The notes: a model not told the origin generated them from the sequence alone. A DNA stretch of 64,000 nucleotides from JANNSX01 sp041397825 (GCA_041397825.1 JAWKVX010000004.1:558001-622000); one strand, 5' to 3'; shown: positions 24,963-34,075, counted from the stretch's first letter. Numbers and translations: made by a program.

Positions 24963-26192
24963 CTAGACCAGCCCCGGCGGCATCGCCGTGCGCCGCGCGA
25001 GCTTCAGGAACGGTCGCTCGACGATCCTCGCCCTCACCATCAGCTTCTGCCACACGAGCTCGCGCAGCACGTAGATCTCGACCACGAGCTTCTCCGTGAT
25101 CGATATTCCGTAGGGTCGCTTCAACGATGCCATGGCGATGTTGCGCTTCAAGGTCGGCGACCAGGCGGCGGCCGTCACATGGCCCGCCTCGTCCCACCTG
25201 TTGATCCCGGTCGGATAGTAGACGAGCGAGCCGGTGGCCGGGATGTTGCCCTCGATGTCGAGACCAACGAAGGCGTAGCGCGAGGAGCCGCTCGCATGCT
25301 CGGCGGCAAGGGCGCGGCGGCCGTTGAAGTGACCCTTGCCGAGATCGACCATCCAACCCAAGCCCAGCTCGTAGGGGCTGCGCGGTCGGTCGCGTCGCAG
25401 GGCGTGCTCGGCATTGACGAAGTCGGCCGCCGCCATAATGAGGCCGGCCTCGATGCGCGCAAGATTGAGCGCCGTATTGCCGTAGGGTCGCAGACCGTGG
25501 AGCCGGCCCGCCTCGAACAGGTGATCCCAGACCCCCAGCGCATCTTCGGGTGCCATCCAGAGCTCGTAGCCGAGATCGCCCGAGAACCCCGTGCGCGAAA
25601 TCATGACCTCGCGGCCATCCAGCCGATAGATGCCCAAAGCGAAGGGCTTCAACGTCTCAACACCCCGGACCCCTGCGCGCTGCAGCACGGCGTAGCTCAG
25701 TGGACCCTGCAGCGTCAGGCCTGCCACGGCCTCCGTCTCGTCGCGAATCTCCACCTCGAAACCGATGGCGCTATCGAGGAGCCACGGCAGCATGCGCTCC
25801 TGACAGCAAAGCCGGAAATCGGTTTCGCCCAGACGAAACAGCGTGCCGTCGTCGATCAGCATGCCGTCGCCGTCGCACCAGGCGGTGTACATGACGCGTC
25901 CGGCCTTCAGCTTGGCGATCGATCTGAGCTGAAGGCGATCAAGATAGGCTGCGGAGTCCCTACCGCTGATGCGGTACTTCACCATGGGCGAGATATCGTA
26001 CACGCCTGCCTGATTACGCAGCGCGAAGTACTCCATGGTCTCGTCCTCGTAGGTCCCGGCGGTCAAATAGCCGGCCCAAGGGACCCAGGAGCCATTCAGA
26101 TTCCACTCGCTCGTGCGTGGGTGAAACGGTGTATGCCGGTAGGGTGTCTTCCAGCCTTCCAGATCTGGACGCCGAGGTGCAGCTAGTGCCAT
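24963..26192 (-). CDS. Aminomethyltransferase (GcvT/DMGDH C-terminal-like) protein
   Basis: A 409-residue folate-binding protein of the GcvT family. Recognisable segments are VYDISPMVKYRISGRDSAA, GGMLIDDG-like DGDGMLIDDGTL, LTLQGPLSYAVL, ISRTGFSGDLGYELW and ALNLARIEAGL. The last is the usual R-x-E-x-G folate/amine site. Such proteins move the methyl carbon of glycine, sarcosine, dimethylglycine or dimethylsulfoniopropionate to tetrahydrofolate. ATG 26192 overlaps the upstream FAD enzyme by 10 bases, showing coupling; the longer open frame upstream is a shadow. A demethylation role for the operon's substrate is inferred. Confidence 0.85.
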   Translation of the reverse strand: MALAAPRRPDLEGWKTPYRHTPFHPRTSEWNLNGSWVPWAGYLTAGTYEDETMEYFALRNQAGVYDISPMVKYRISGRDSAAYLDRLQLRSIAKLKAGRVMYTAWCDGDGMLIDDGTLFRLGETDFRLCCQERMLPWLLDSAIGFEVEIRDETEAVAGLTLQGPLSYAVLQRAGVRGVETLKPFALGIYRLDGREVMISRTGFSGDLGYELWMAPEDALGVWDHLFEAGRLHGLRPYGNTALNLARIEAGLIMAAADFVNAEHALRRDRPRSPYELGLGWMVDLGKGHFNGRRALAAEHASGSSRYAFVGLDIEGNIPATGSLVYYPTGINRWDEAGHVTAAAWSPTLKRNIAMASLKRPYGISITEKLVVEIYVLRELVWQKLMVRARIVERPFLKLARRTAMPPGLV

Positions 26193-27757
26193 GCCTTGCC
26201 CTCCCCGGCGATGACGGCGCGGGCAGCATTGGCGCCGGCGAGCCCCATTACATTGCCACCGGGATGACTGCCGGCGCCAGCCAGCCACAATCCGGGAATG
26301 GGCGATCGATATTGTGCGGCGACTTGCATCGGGCGCAGCCAGAACATCTGGTCGACCGTCAGCTCGCCGTGATGCCAATGACCGCCCGGCATGCGGCAGC
26401 GCGTCTCGATGTCGACCGCCGACAGCAGCTCGGCATGGCGGATCAGCGATCCGATCCCGGGGGCATGTCGCTCGAGCACAGCGAGCGCCTTGGCCTTGAG
26501 CTCGTCCTTGCCCTTCACCCACCCAGTCTTGAGGCGATACGGCGCGAATTGCACATTCGCCGACAGCACATGCCGTCCCGCCGGCGCCAGGCCTGGATCG
26601 GCGACACTCGGCACCACCACCTCCATCACGGGCTCGGCAGAGATCTCCCCGTACTTGGCATGATCGAAGGCCCGCTCGATCGCCTCGAGCGAGGGAGCGA
26701 GCACCAGGCGGGCCGTCATTCGATCGACGGCGACACCGGTGAACTCCGGCAGGCCGTCCAGCGCCAGATGCAGGCGTGCGACGTTGCCCCGCGAGCGGAT
26801 GCTGGCAAGGCGGCGGACAGTGTCGGTGTCGAGGTGCTGAACACCGACGAGGTGCATCAGCGTCGTCACCGGGTTGGCGGCCGAGACGATGGCCTCGGCT
26901 CTGAGAGTCTCGCCGTCGCCGAGCACGACGCCGACGGCCCGATCATTCTCGATGACGATGCGATCGACGGCAGCGCGCGTGCGGATGTCGACCCCGGCCG
27001 CCATAGCCGTTCCCTCGAGCGCCGCAATGACGGTTCCCATGCCGCCAGCGGGCAATGCAATAGCGCCATGGCGGCCGTCCGCCTCGCCCGCGAGACGATA
27101 GAGATAGGTCAGTAGCGAGCCTGGCGAACGCGGCCCCAGATGCGTACCGAGCACGGCGTCGAACGCCACGAGTGCCTTGATCCGCTCGTCGCGAACATCC
27201 TCCTCGACGACATCGGCGATGTTCATGAGAAGCATGCGCAGGAAATCGCGCATGTCGCTCTTTCCGAGCTTACGGACGGCGAGGCCGAGGCGCCCTAGAG
27301 GCAGGGCAGCCTGCCTGACATGGCCTTTCAATCGGGGCGGCGTCTCCGCCAGAAAAGGGCGCAGTGTTCCGGCAAACCGCGCGAGGCGTCGATGGAGATC
27401 CTGCCAGCCCGTCCGATCGCTGTCGGCAACATCCCCGACTATGCGTGAGCGCGCCATGCCGAGGGGCGGTCGATGCCCATCAAGCAGCAAGCTCTCCATG
27501 TCACTCACGGCATAGGTCAGCCCATGCGCTTCCAAACCGAGCGCCGCCACCGCTTTGCTGCCCAGATGCGTCACCAGGCCTGCCACCTCGGACACCCGGT
27601 AGCCCGGGGCAATCTCAACGGTGCGGGCCGCGCCCCCGAGCTGGTCGAAGGCCTCCAGGAGGACCGTACGCCGCCCGCTTCGGGCAATCAGCGTCGCGGC
27701 GACGAGACCGTTGTGACCGCCGCCGATGACGATGGCATCAAAGGACGGCATAGGCAT
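26183..27757 (-). CDS. PYROXD2/phytoene desaturase-like FAD oxidoreductase, copy 1
   Basis: A 524-residue flavoprotein with the Rossmann motif DAIVIGGGHNGLVAATLIA at residues 7-25 and the C-terminal FAD signature GLWLAGAGSHPGGNVMGLAG. It is a paralogue of the upstream gene: both share PGSLLTYL/PGTAYVLL, the GGMG turn, and the terminal SHPGG/THPGG block. The group includes carotenoid isomerase-like and PYROXD2-like proteins with uncharacterised amine or acid substrates. It overlaps the upstream copy by 20 bases and the downstream GcvT-like gene by 10. Confidence 0.87.
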   Translation of the reverse strand: MPMPSFDAIVIGGGHNGLVAATLIARSGRRTVLLEAFDQLGGAARTVEIAPGYRVSEVAGLVTHLGSKAVAALGLEAHGLTYAVSDMESLLLDGHRPPLGMARSRIVGDVADSDRTGWQDLHRRLARFAGTLRPFLAETPPRLKGHVRQAALPLGRLGLAVRKLGKSDMRDFLRMLLMNIADVVEEDVRDERIKALVAFDAVLGTHLGPRSPGSLLTYLYRLAGEADGRHGAIALPAGGMGTVIAALEGTAMAAGVDIRTRAAVDRIVIENDRAVGVVLGDGETLRAEAIVSAANPVTTLMHLVGVQHLDTDTVRRLASIRSRGNVARLHLALDGLPEFTGVAVDRMTARLVLAPSLEAIERAFDHAKYGEISAEPVMEVVVPSVADPGLAPAGRHVLSANVQFAPYRLKTGWVKGKDELKAKALAVLERHAPGIGSLIRHAELLSAVDIETRCRMPGGHWHHGELTVDQMFWLRPMQVAAQYRSPIPGLWLAGAGSHPGGNVMGLAGANAARAVIAGEGKAWH

Positions 27758-29360
27758 CGCTCATGGCGGGGTTGGCGCGAGCAAGGTCGCGAAGGATTTC
27801 GGCTGCGGCGTTGCGGCCCGGTGCCCCCATGACGCCGCCGCCGGGATGGGTCGAGGATCCGCACATGTAGAGACCACGGAACGGCGCGCGATACTGCGCG
27901 TAGCCAGGCACGGGCCGATTGAAGAGGAGTTGGTCAAAGGTGAGCTCGCCCTGGAAGATGTTGCCTTCCGTAAGGCCGACCTCCGCCTCGAGCTCGCGTG
28001 GTGTCCGGACCTCGGCATGCAGGATGAGGTCCTTGAAGTTCGGAGAATAGTCGGCAATCTGGTCGATGACCGTCTTGCCGAAGGCATCGCGGTCGGCATC
28101 GGTCCACTCGCCGCCGTGGATCTTCGGCGGGCAATACTGCACGAAGCAGGTCATGTAGTGCTTGCCGGGCGGTGTCATGGTCGGATCGAGCTGGGTCGGA
28201 ATCAGCATGTCGAGCATCGGATCGGCTGAGAAGGTGCCGGCCTTCCAATCGTCGTAGGCCCGCTCCATGCGCTCGATCGAATCCGTGAAATGGAGATCGC
28301 CGCGATAACAGGGATGGTCGTCCGGCAGAGCCGGGAACCTCGGCATGCCGTCGAGGGCGATGTTGACCTTGCCCGAGGAGCCGCGGATGCGGAAGTTGCG
28401 GACCGCCTTGGCAAAATCGTGTGGCAACTCGCGCTCGTCCATGAGCTTGAGGAACGTCCGCTTCACATCGGCATTCGAGACGACAAGCTTGCCCCGGATC
28501 TCCTCGCCGCCCTCGAGCACCACGCCCGTCACCCTGCGGCCTTTCGTCAGAATGCGTTCGACGCCCGCTGCGGTGCGGATCGTCCCGCCGGCGGCCTCGA
28601 ACGATCCAGCGATCGCCTTGGACACGGCCCCCATGCCACCCCGGGCAAAGCCCCAGGCGCCGACCTGGTCGTCCACATCGCCCATGTAGTGATGCAGCAG
28701 CACATAGGCCGTCCCCGGCGACATCGGCCCGAGCGCCGTGCCGATGATAGCGGAGACCGCCAGATAGGCCTTGATGACATCGCACTCGAAATACTCGTCC
28801 AGGAACTCGGCAATCGACATGGTCCAGAAGCGCAGCGTGTCGCCAAGCTCGGCTTCCGAGAGGGCACCGAAGCTGCGGGCGAGATACATGAGCTCGCCTA
28901 AATCACGTGGCCTCAAGGAGGCCGGATCGGGCGGCGTGCGCAAGAGCAGCGGCCGGATCAGACGGCATTGCCGCATGACGAAGGCGGAGTAGCGGTCATA
29001 GGCCTCGGCATCGCGGGCGGAGAACCGGGCGAAGGCGCGCCGGTTGGTCTCATGGTTGCGGGAGGTCGCCAGAACATCGCCGTCGCGTGTGAAGAGCGCG
29101 CCGCCTTCATAGGGGATCACCTGCAGGCCATGCCTTGGCAAATCGAGATCGCGCATGATCTCGGGGCGCAGCAGGCTGCAGACGTAGGAGCAATTGGAAT
29201 ACAGGAAGCCCGGATGGAGTTCGCGGCTGACGGCCGCGCCACCGATCCACGGATTCTTCTCGACGACGAGCGTGTCGAGCCCCGCCTTGGCGAGATAGGC
29301 TGCCGTGACCAGACCGTTGTGGCCCGCTCCGATGACGATGGCGTCCCAGGTCTTAGCCAT
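27738..29360 (-). CDS. PYROXD2/phytoene desaturase-like FAD oxidoreductase, copy 2
   Basis: A 540-residue flavoprotein: N-terminal DAIVIGAGHNGLVTAAYLA, conserved IGGAAVSRELHPGF, AWGFARGGMGAVSKA, and the C-terminal FAD block GLYMCGSSTHPGGGVMGAPG. It is the second gene of the operon, 34 bases after the aminotransferase stop, and overlaps its paralogue. Two adjacent paralogues suggest a heterodimer or two successive oxidations. The closest broad family is PYROXD2, whose chemistry is not established. Confidence 0.87.
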   Translation of the reverse strand: MAKTWDAIVIGAGHNGLVTAAYLAKAGLDTLVVEKNPWIGGAAVSRELHPGFLYSNCSYVCSLLRPEIMRDLDLPRHGLQVIPYEGGALFTRDGDVLATSRNHETNRRAFARFSARDAEAYDRYSAFVMRQCRLIRPLLLRTPPDPASLRPRDLGELMYLARSFGALSEAELGDTLRFWTMSIAEFLDEYFECDVIKAYLAVSAIIGTALGPMSPGTAYVLLHHYMGDVDDQVGAWGFARGGMGAVSKAIAGSFEAAGGTIRTAAGVERILTKGRRVTGVVLEGGEEIRGKLVVSNADVKRTFLKLMDERELPHDFAKAVRNFRIRGSSGKVNIALDGMPRFPALPDDHPCYRGDLHFTDSIERMERAYDDWKAGTFSADPMLDMLIPTQLDPTMTPPGKHYMTCFVQYCPPKIHGGEWTDADRDAFGKTVIDQIADYSPNFKDLILHAEVRTPRELEAEVGLTEGNIFQGELTFDQLLFNRPVPGYAQYRAPFRGLYMCGSSTHPGGGVMGAPGRNAAAEILRDLARANPAMSDAYAVL

Positions 29361-29394
29361 GAACCTCTCGCATCCTCCGGGATGAGCGCACTCC

Positions 29395-30786
29395 TTATGC
29401 CACCTTGACGCCCTCGCGCGTCAGCTCGTCGAGCGTCTGGTCGAGGCCCCTCGCCATGATATCGAACATGCGGTCGATTTCTGCCTCTGTGATGACGAGC
29501 GGCGGCGAGAAGACGCACATATTGAGGATGGGCCTGAGGATCAGGCCGAGCGTCTGGCAATGCCGGTCGAGGCGCGCGCCGATGTTGTGCTTCGGTGCCC
29601 AGGGGTCCGTGTCGTCCTTCGTCAGGCGGCAGTCGACGCAGCCCACGAGACCGAGTCCCCTGACATCACCGACGATCGGATGCCCGCGCAAGGCGTGCAT
29701 GCGCGCCTGGAAATGCGGCGTGACCTGCCGCACATGCTCGAGCAAGCCAATCCTCTCCATGATCTCGATGTTCTTGAGGCCGACGGCCGTCGTCACCGGA
29801 TGACCCGAATAGGTGAAGCCCGAGCCGAACCATGCGCCTTTGGCGTTGTCGCCGGCGACGTCGGCGTAGAGCCGGTCCGAGATCAGCGCTGCGCCGAGCG
29901 GCAGGTAGCCGGAGGTCAAACCCTTGGCCGTCGTGATGATGTCGGGCTCTATGTCGAACACCTGCTTGGATGCGAACCAGTGGCCGAGCCGGCCAAAGCC
30001 GGTGACGACCTCGTCCGAAATGTAGGCGATGTCGTACTTGCGGCAGAGCTCCCAGGTCCGGCGGATGTAGCCTTCCGGCGCGACGATGACGCCGCCCGAC
30101 GCCTGCACGGGCTCGGAGACGAAGGCCATGATCCGCTCGGGCCCGATGGCCTGTATCTGATCCTCGAAGGCGGCGATCCGCTGGTCTGAGAACGCCGCCT
30201 CGGAGAGCCCCTGACCGAAGCGGTAGTGGTTCACGGAGGGCACGAAGCGCACGAGATCGGTAGCGTCGTCCATGAACATCTTGTTGCCGACCTTGCCCGA
30301 GATCGAGGCCGTCAGATAGGTCGAGCCATGATAGGAGTCCTCGCGCGCGAGGATGAGCTTCTTCTCCGGTCGGCCGATGACGTTGTTGCGGTACTGCAGG
30401 AACCGGATCGCGGTATCGACCGCCGTCGAACCACCAGTCGTGAAGAAGATCTTGCCGAGGTCGCCCGGCGCCAGCTCCATGAGCTTGCGCGCGAGCTTGG
30501 GTGTCGGCAGGTTCGCCATGGCGAAGGCGTTGTTGTAGGGCATTTTGAGCATCTGCTCGGCCGCCGCCTGCGCCAGTTCCTCCACCCCGTAGCCGATCTG
30601 GACGCACCACATCCCGGCCGGCCCGTCGATGAGCTGGCGGCCCGACTCGTCCGTAATGTAAATGCCTTTGCCCTCGGTGATGATCGACCGGTCATGCTGT
30701 CCCGGCCGGGTCATGTCCTCCCAGGGATGAAACCAATGCAGATTGTCATAGGTGCGGGCTTCGGACAGGGCTGAATCGAACGGCAT
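29395..30786 (-). CDS. Class III PLP aminotransferase (omega-amine/putrescine-pyruvate type)
   Basis: A 463-residue class III aminotransferase. The PLP lysine is Lys288 in TTAKGLTSGYLPLGA. The cofactor Asp lies in ISDEVVTGFGRLG and the Gly-rich loop is FFTTGGSTAVDTAI. The N-terminal NLHWFHPWEDM is typical of SpuC-like polyamine:pyruvate and related omega-transaminases. It would convert a primary amine to an aldehyde using pyruvate. It heads the leftward five-gene operon, supporting an amine-catabolic role. Divergent from the RTX-repeat gene. Confidence 0.9.
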   Translation of the reverse strand: MPFDSALSEARTYDNLHWFHPWEDMTRPGQHDRSIITEGKGIYITDESGRQLIDGPAGMWCVQIGYGVEELAQAAAEQMLKMPYNNAFAMANLPTPKLARKLMELAPGDLGKIFFTTGGSTAVDTAIRFLQYRNNVIGRPEKKLILAREDSYHGSTYLTASISGKVGNKMFMDDATDLVRFVPSVNHYRFGQGLSEAAFSDQRIAAFEDQIQAIGPERIMAFVSEPVQASGGVIVAPEGYIRRTWELCRKYDIAYISDEVVTGFGRLGHWFASKQVFDIEPDIITTAKGLTSGYLPLGAALISDRLYADVAGDNAKGAWFGSGFTYSGHPVTTAVGLKNIEIMERIGLLEHVRQVTPHFQARMHALRGHPIVGDVRGLGLVGCVDCRLTKDDTDPWAPKHNIGARLDRHCQTLGLILRPILNMCVFSPPLVITEAEIDRMFDIMARGLDQTLDELTREGVKVA

Positions 30787-30881
30787 GACACTCGCTCATG
30801 GCTGGGCTTGCAGGCGGTTATCGACTGTACAAGCGTTCAGCGAGCTGTGTCCAGCCGCGCCGGCGGGTTAACCAGCGTGTT

Positions 30882-30895
30882 GTTCCACCGGGAAC
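30882..30895. promoter_or_regulatory. Short inverted repeat in divergent promoter region
   Basis: GTTCC-ACCG-GGAAC is a perfect 5-bp inverted repeat with a 4-base centre, in the 190-base gap between the aminotransferase operon and the RTX gene. It could be an operator for either direction; the half-sites are short, so chance is possible. Confidence 0.22.
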
Positions 30896-30976
30896 TGCGG
30901 CCCATGTTCGGCTCGCGTATATGGGCAGGACGGAACTGCAGTGGACGCTGCTGTCGACCGTCGAGGGAGAGACATC

Positions 30977-31990
30977 GTGGTCAAGATCATCGCCAACAAC
31001 AATTCGAACCGCATCTTCGGCTCCAATCAGGCCGACTTCATCGATGGTCGCGGCGGCAACGACCTGATCTATGCGCGCGGTGGCGACGACGAGGTGCGGG
31101 GCGGCGCGGGCGACGACAAGATCTACGGGGAGGCCGGCAATGATCGGATATTCGGTGGTGTCGGCAACGATCGTCTGGACGGCGGCACGGGCGCCGATTT
31201 TCTTTTCGGCGACGCAGGCGAGGACGTGCTCGTCGGCGGCGATGGTGCCGACCTCATTCTCGGCGGCGACGGTCATGATTGGTTGAAAGGGGGAGCGGGC
31301 GACGATGGGCTCACGGGCGACAAGGGCAACGACGTCATCGAAGGCGGCAGCGGCATCGACACGCTCTCCTTCGTCTTCTCCGATCGCGGCATCGCGGTCG
31401 ATCTGTCGATCACGGGCGCTCAAAACACGCGGCTCGGTTTCGACATCATCACGGGCGTCGAGAACGTCAACGGTTCCCGCTTTGCCGACGGCCTGTTTGG
31501 CAACAACAGCGCCAATACGCTCCGAGGTTTGGGCGGCAACGACCTGATCGAAGGTGCCGGAGGCGCCGACTTCCTCGAAGGCGGCGACGGCAACGACATC
31601 TTGCGCGGTGGCGCGGCCAACGACGTTCTCTACGGTGATGCCGGCAACGATATAGTCTACGGCGGCAGCGGCGATGACTTTCTCGTGGGCGGTCGTGGCA
31701 ACGACTGGCTGATCGGCGAGGTAGGCGCGGATCGGTTCCTCTGCGAACTGCGCAGCTTCTACGCGTCGACCGGAGAGACCGACACGATCTTCGGTTTCGA
31801 TAACGGCGCCGATAAGATCTTGTTGGCTGGGCTCGGAGGTTCGTTCGCCGGCCTCTCCGTCTACGATGCGGCCGGCAGCGCCGTCATCATGGCCCGCGGC
31901 ATGAACCATGAGGACCCGACCGCACCGCGGATCGTCCTGCTCGGTGTCGACGCGAGCACGGTCGACGCCAGCGACTTCATCTTCATTTGA
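30977..31990 (+). CDS. RTX-repeat (haemolysin-type calcium-binding) protein
   Basis: A 337-residue protein made almost wholly of RTX nonapeptides (GGxGxDxUx). About 12 repeats form the first block (residues about 15-125) and about 8 the second (about 185-260), separated by a link of about 55 residues (SFVFSDRGIAVDLSI, then DIITGVENVNG). The C-terminal part (DTIFGFDNGADKILL to the end, with hydrophobic last residues DFIFI) resembles type I secretion signals. It would fold on binding calcium outside the cell. GTG 30977 is chosen because GGGAG precedes it by seven bases; GTG 30941 is an alternative. No catalytic domain and no type I exporter genes are nearby. Confidence 0.88.
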   Translation: MVKIIANNNSNRIFGSNQADFIDGRGGNDLIYARGGDDEVRGGAGDDKIYGEAGNDRIFGGVGNDRLDGGTGADFLFGDAGEDVLVGGDGADLILGGDGHDWLKGGAGDDGLTGDKGNDVIEGGSGIDTLSFVFSDRGIAVDLSITGAQNTRLGFDIITGVENVNGSRFADGLFGNNSANTLRGLGGNDLIEGAGGADFLEGGDGNDILRGGAANDVLYGDAGNDIVYGGSGDDFLVGGRGNDWLIGEVGADRFLCELRSFYASTGETDTIFGFDNGADKILLAGLGGSFAGLSVYDAAGSAVIMARGMNHEDPTAPRIVLLGVDASTVDASDFIFI

Positions 31991-32399
31991 GTGGCTTCGG
32001 CGCTGAGCGAGTTGTCCGGCTCCGGCCGCGGCCGGCCGTCTTGTCGCGGCCGGATTTGGCGGATCTCCGCGCGCCGGCGCTCGCGATCCCAAGGGCGCGG
32101 CGGGCCCAGTCCGTCATCTCGTCCGGATCGTCGAATAGCCTCTCCGGCACGCGCCAGTAACTGGACAGCGTGTGCGTGCCGTTCCTGGTCTCGTAGCTGA
32201 AAGGCATCGAGCCTTCGGCCTCGTAGGCCGTTGCGCCCGTTGCATCGGTCTTGAGGTAGAGCGTATCGTCGACGATGAGGGCGAGCATGACGCCCTCGGC
32301 ATAGACGCCGGCGCCGCCGAACATCGCTCGGATGGTGACGGGTCCGAGGGTGGCGAGCTGCTCGGCGACGAAGGCTTTGAAACCCGGGCTGACGGCCAT
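31983..32399 (-). CDS. TfoX N-terminal domain protein
   Basis: A 138-residue protein whose first 100 residues are a TfoX N-terminal domain (IRAMFGGAGVYAEGVMLALI, DTLYLKTD, MPFSYE). The tail is Arg/Lys/Ser-rich and may bind nucleic acid. Stand-alone TfoX-N proteins are common in alphaproteobacteria; a role in competence, as for Haemophilus TfoX, is not implied. The 3' end overlaps the convergent RTX gene by 8 bases. Confidence 0.85.
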   Translation of the reverse strand: MAVSPGFKAFVAEQLATLGPVTIRAMFGGAGVYAEGVMLALIVDDTLYLKTDATGATAYEAEGSMPFSYETRNGTHTLSSYWRVPERLFDDPDEMTDWARRALGIASAGARRSAKSGRDKTAGRGRSRTTRSAPKPLK

Positions 32400-32500
32400 G
32401 GCACCTCGCGGATGACAACACCGCCCGAGAGTTGCTGCATATCCACTCTACTGGGCGTCTGATAGTGTAGCGTTGTGCCCTGGCTGCAGGAAGTCTCGCC

Positions 32501-33352
32501 ATGTCATTCGAACTTTCCACTGTCATCGATACCGACCGCTATCCCATTCTCGATTTGGAGAATCTGGCCGGCCGCGAGCTTCTCAGCCGCTGCCATGCCG
32601 AGCTTGCCGAGAGCGGGGCCGTCAATCTGCAGGGCTTCATCCGCCCCGATGCGGTTCAGGCTTTGGCCCGAGAGGCCCAAGCGCTCGAGCCCCTCGCCTT
32701 TCGCAAGGACAAGGTTCGCAACGCCTACTTCACCGACGACGATGCGGCGCTCGCCGTCGATCATCCGCTGCGGGCGTTCTTTCCGCTGAAAATGGCGCAG
32801 CTGGCTCATGATCTCATTCCCCGGTCCGCACTGATCGACGAGCTCTACCGAACTCCTGCCCTCACCGATTTCATCCGTCGCGTCCTCGGCAAGGATGCGC
32901 TCTATCCGATGGCCGACCGCTTTCAGGCTCTCAACCTCGCCTATCTCAAGGCTGGCGACCTCCAGCCATGGCACTACGACCACGGGGAGTTCACGGTGAC
33001 ATTGCTGCTCCAGGCCGCCGAGGCCGGCGGTGAATTCGAGTATGTCCCGCGGCTGCGCACACCCGACGACGAGAGGTTCGACGACGTGAAGCGCCTGTTT
33101 GCCGGCACCCATCCGGATGTTCGTCAGCTCGCTCGCGCGGCGGGCACGCTGACGATCTTTCAGGGGATGTATGCCATGCACCGCGTCACCGAGGTGTCAG
33201 GATCTCTCAGCCGCATCACGGCCATCCTCTCCTACGACAGCAAGCCCGACAGCATCGCCTCCGAGGTGGTCAATGTTGCCATATATGGGCCGAGGGTCGC
33301 CGAGGTCTTGCGCGCGACGGCAGCCGATCTCTCCACGGAGAAGGCCTCATGA
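32501..33352 (+). CDS. Fe(II)/2-oxoglutarate oxygenase, BesD/HalB-like family, carboxylate retained
   Basis: A 283-residue non-haem iron oxygenase. The facial triad is His158-x-Asp160 in QPWHYDHGEFTVTLLLQ and His227 in MYAMHRVTEVSG, with Arg238 (SRITAIL) as the probable 2-oxoglutarate anchor. This pattern matches the family containing free-amino-acid radical halogenases such as BesD. In those halogenases the Asp is replaced by Gly; here it is kept, so hydroxylation rather than chlorination is expected. An amino acid substrate is inferred. The ATGA overlap with the downstream SDR shows coupling. Confidence 0.8.
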   Translation: MSFELSTVIDTDRYPILDLENLAGRELLSRCHAELAESGAVNLQGFIRPDAVQALAREAQALEPLAFRKDKVRNAYFTDDDAALAVDHPLRAFFPLKMAQLAHDLIPRSALIDELYRTPALTDFIRRVLGKDALYPMADRFQALNLAYLKAGDLQPWHYDHGEFTVTLLLQAAEAGGEFEYVPRLRTPDDERFDDVKRLFAGTHPDVRQLARAAGTLTIFQGMYAMHRVTEVSGSLSRITAILSYDSKPDSIASEVVNVAIYGPRVAEVLRATAADLSTEKAS

Positions 33353-34071
33353 CGAATGACTTTCCGGTTGCGATCGTCACCGGCGGCAATCGCGGCATGG
33401 GTCTCGAGACCTGCCGGCAGCTCGGCGCGCTCGGCTATCACGTGGTTCTGCTGGCTCGGGATCGGGACCTTGGCGAGCGTGCGGCGCAAAGCCTGAGAGC
33501 TGAGGGACATGCCATCGAGGCCTTCAAATGCGACCTCACCCGCACTGACGATATTGCCCTGTTCCTTTCGCATCTCAATCGCCGCGGGACGCGCGTCGAT
33601 GTGCTCGTCAACAATGCCGGACAGTATCTGGAGTATGCCGGACGGGACGTGGATCAGCGAGTCAGTGCCCTCACCGCCCAGACCTCGGTGGTCCGCGCCA
33701 TTCTCGACTCGAACTTGCTCGGTCCCTTCACGCTGACACAAGGCATCCTCCAGATCATGAAGCGGCAGGCCTATGGCCGCGTCGTCAGCCTGAGCAGTGC
33801 CATGGGCCAACTCTCCGACATGGGCGGCGGCGCTCCGGGCTATCGCCTCGCCTGTGTCGGCATCAGTGCCATGACGAAGTTCTTCGCCGAGGAGCTCAAG
33901 GGAACGGATGTCCTCATCAACTGCGTCGATCCGGGCTGGGTGCGCACTCACTCACCGGAAGCCACGCGTTCTATCGAGGACGGCGTCGTCACCACGATCT
34001 GGCTCGCCACACTCCCCACCGGTGGCCCGACCGGACAGTTCTTCCGCGACAAGACACCGATTCCCTGGTGA
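33349..34071 (+). CDS. SDR-family protein with Cys in place of the catalytic Lys
   Basis: A 240-residue short-chain dehydrogenase fold. The cofactor motif is TGGNRGMG (residues 11-18) and the NNAG motif is at 88-91. The catalytic Ser is at 149-150 and Tyr is 165. In the YxxxK motif the Lys position is Cys169 (GYRLACVGISA). The C-terminus PTGQFFRDKTPIPW matches carbonyl-reductase-type SDRs. The start overlaps the oxygenase stop by 4 bases, so the two act together, perhaps reducing or binding the hydroxylated product. Without the Lys, normal reductase activity is doubtful. Confidence 0.85.
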   Translation: MTNDFPVAIVTGGNRGMGLETCRQLGALGYHVVLLARDRDLGERAAQSLRAEGHAIEAFKCDLTRTDDIALFLSHLNRRGTRVDVLVNNAGQYLEYAGRDVDQRVSALTAQTSVVRAILDSNLLGPFTLTQGILQIMKRQAYGRVVSLSSAMGQLSDMGGGAPGYRLACVGISAMTKFFAEELKGTDVLINCVDPGWVRTHSPEATRSIEDGVVTTIWLATLPTGGPTGQFFRDKTPIPW

Positions 34072-34075
34072 AAAC

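Noticed and set aside
30977..31990. Adhesin or protease toxin
   Set aside because: Only RTX repeats and a C-terminal tail are present; there is no HExxH or other catalytic motif.
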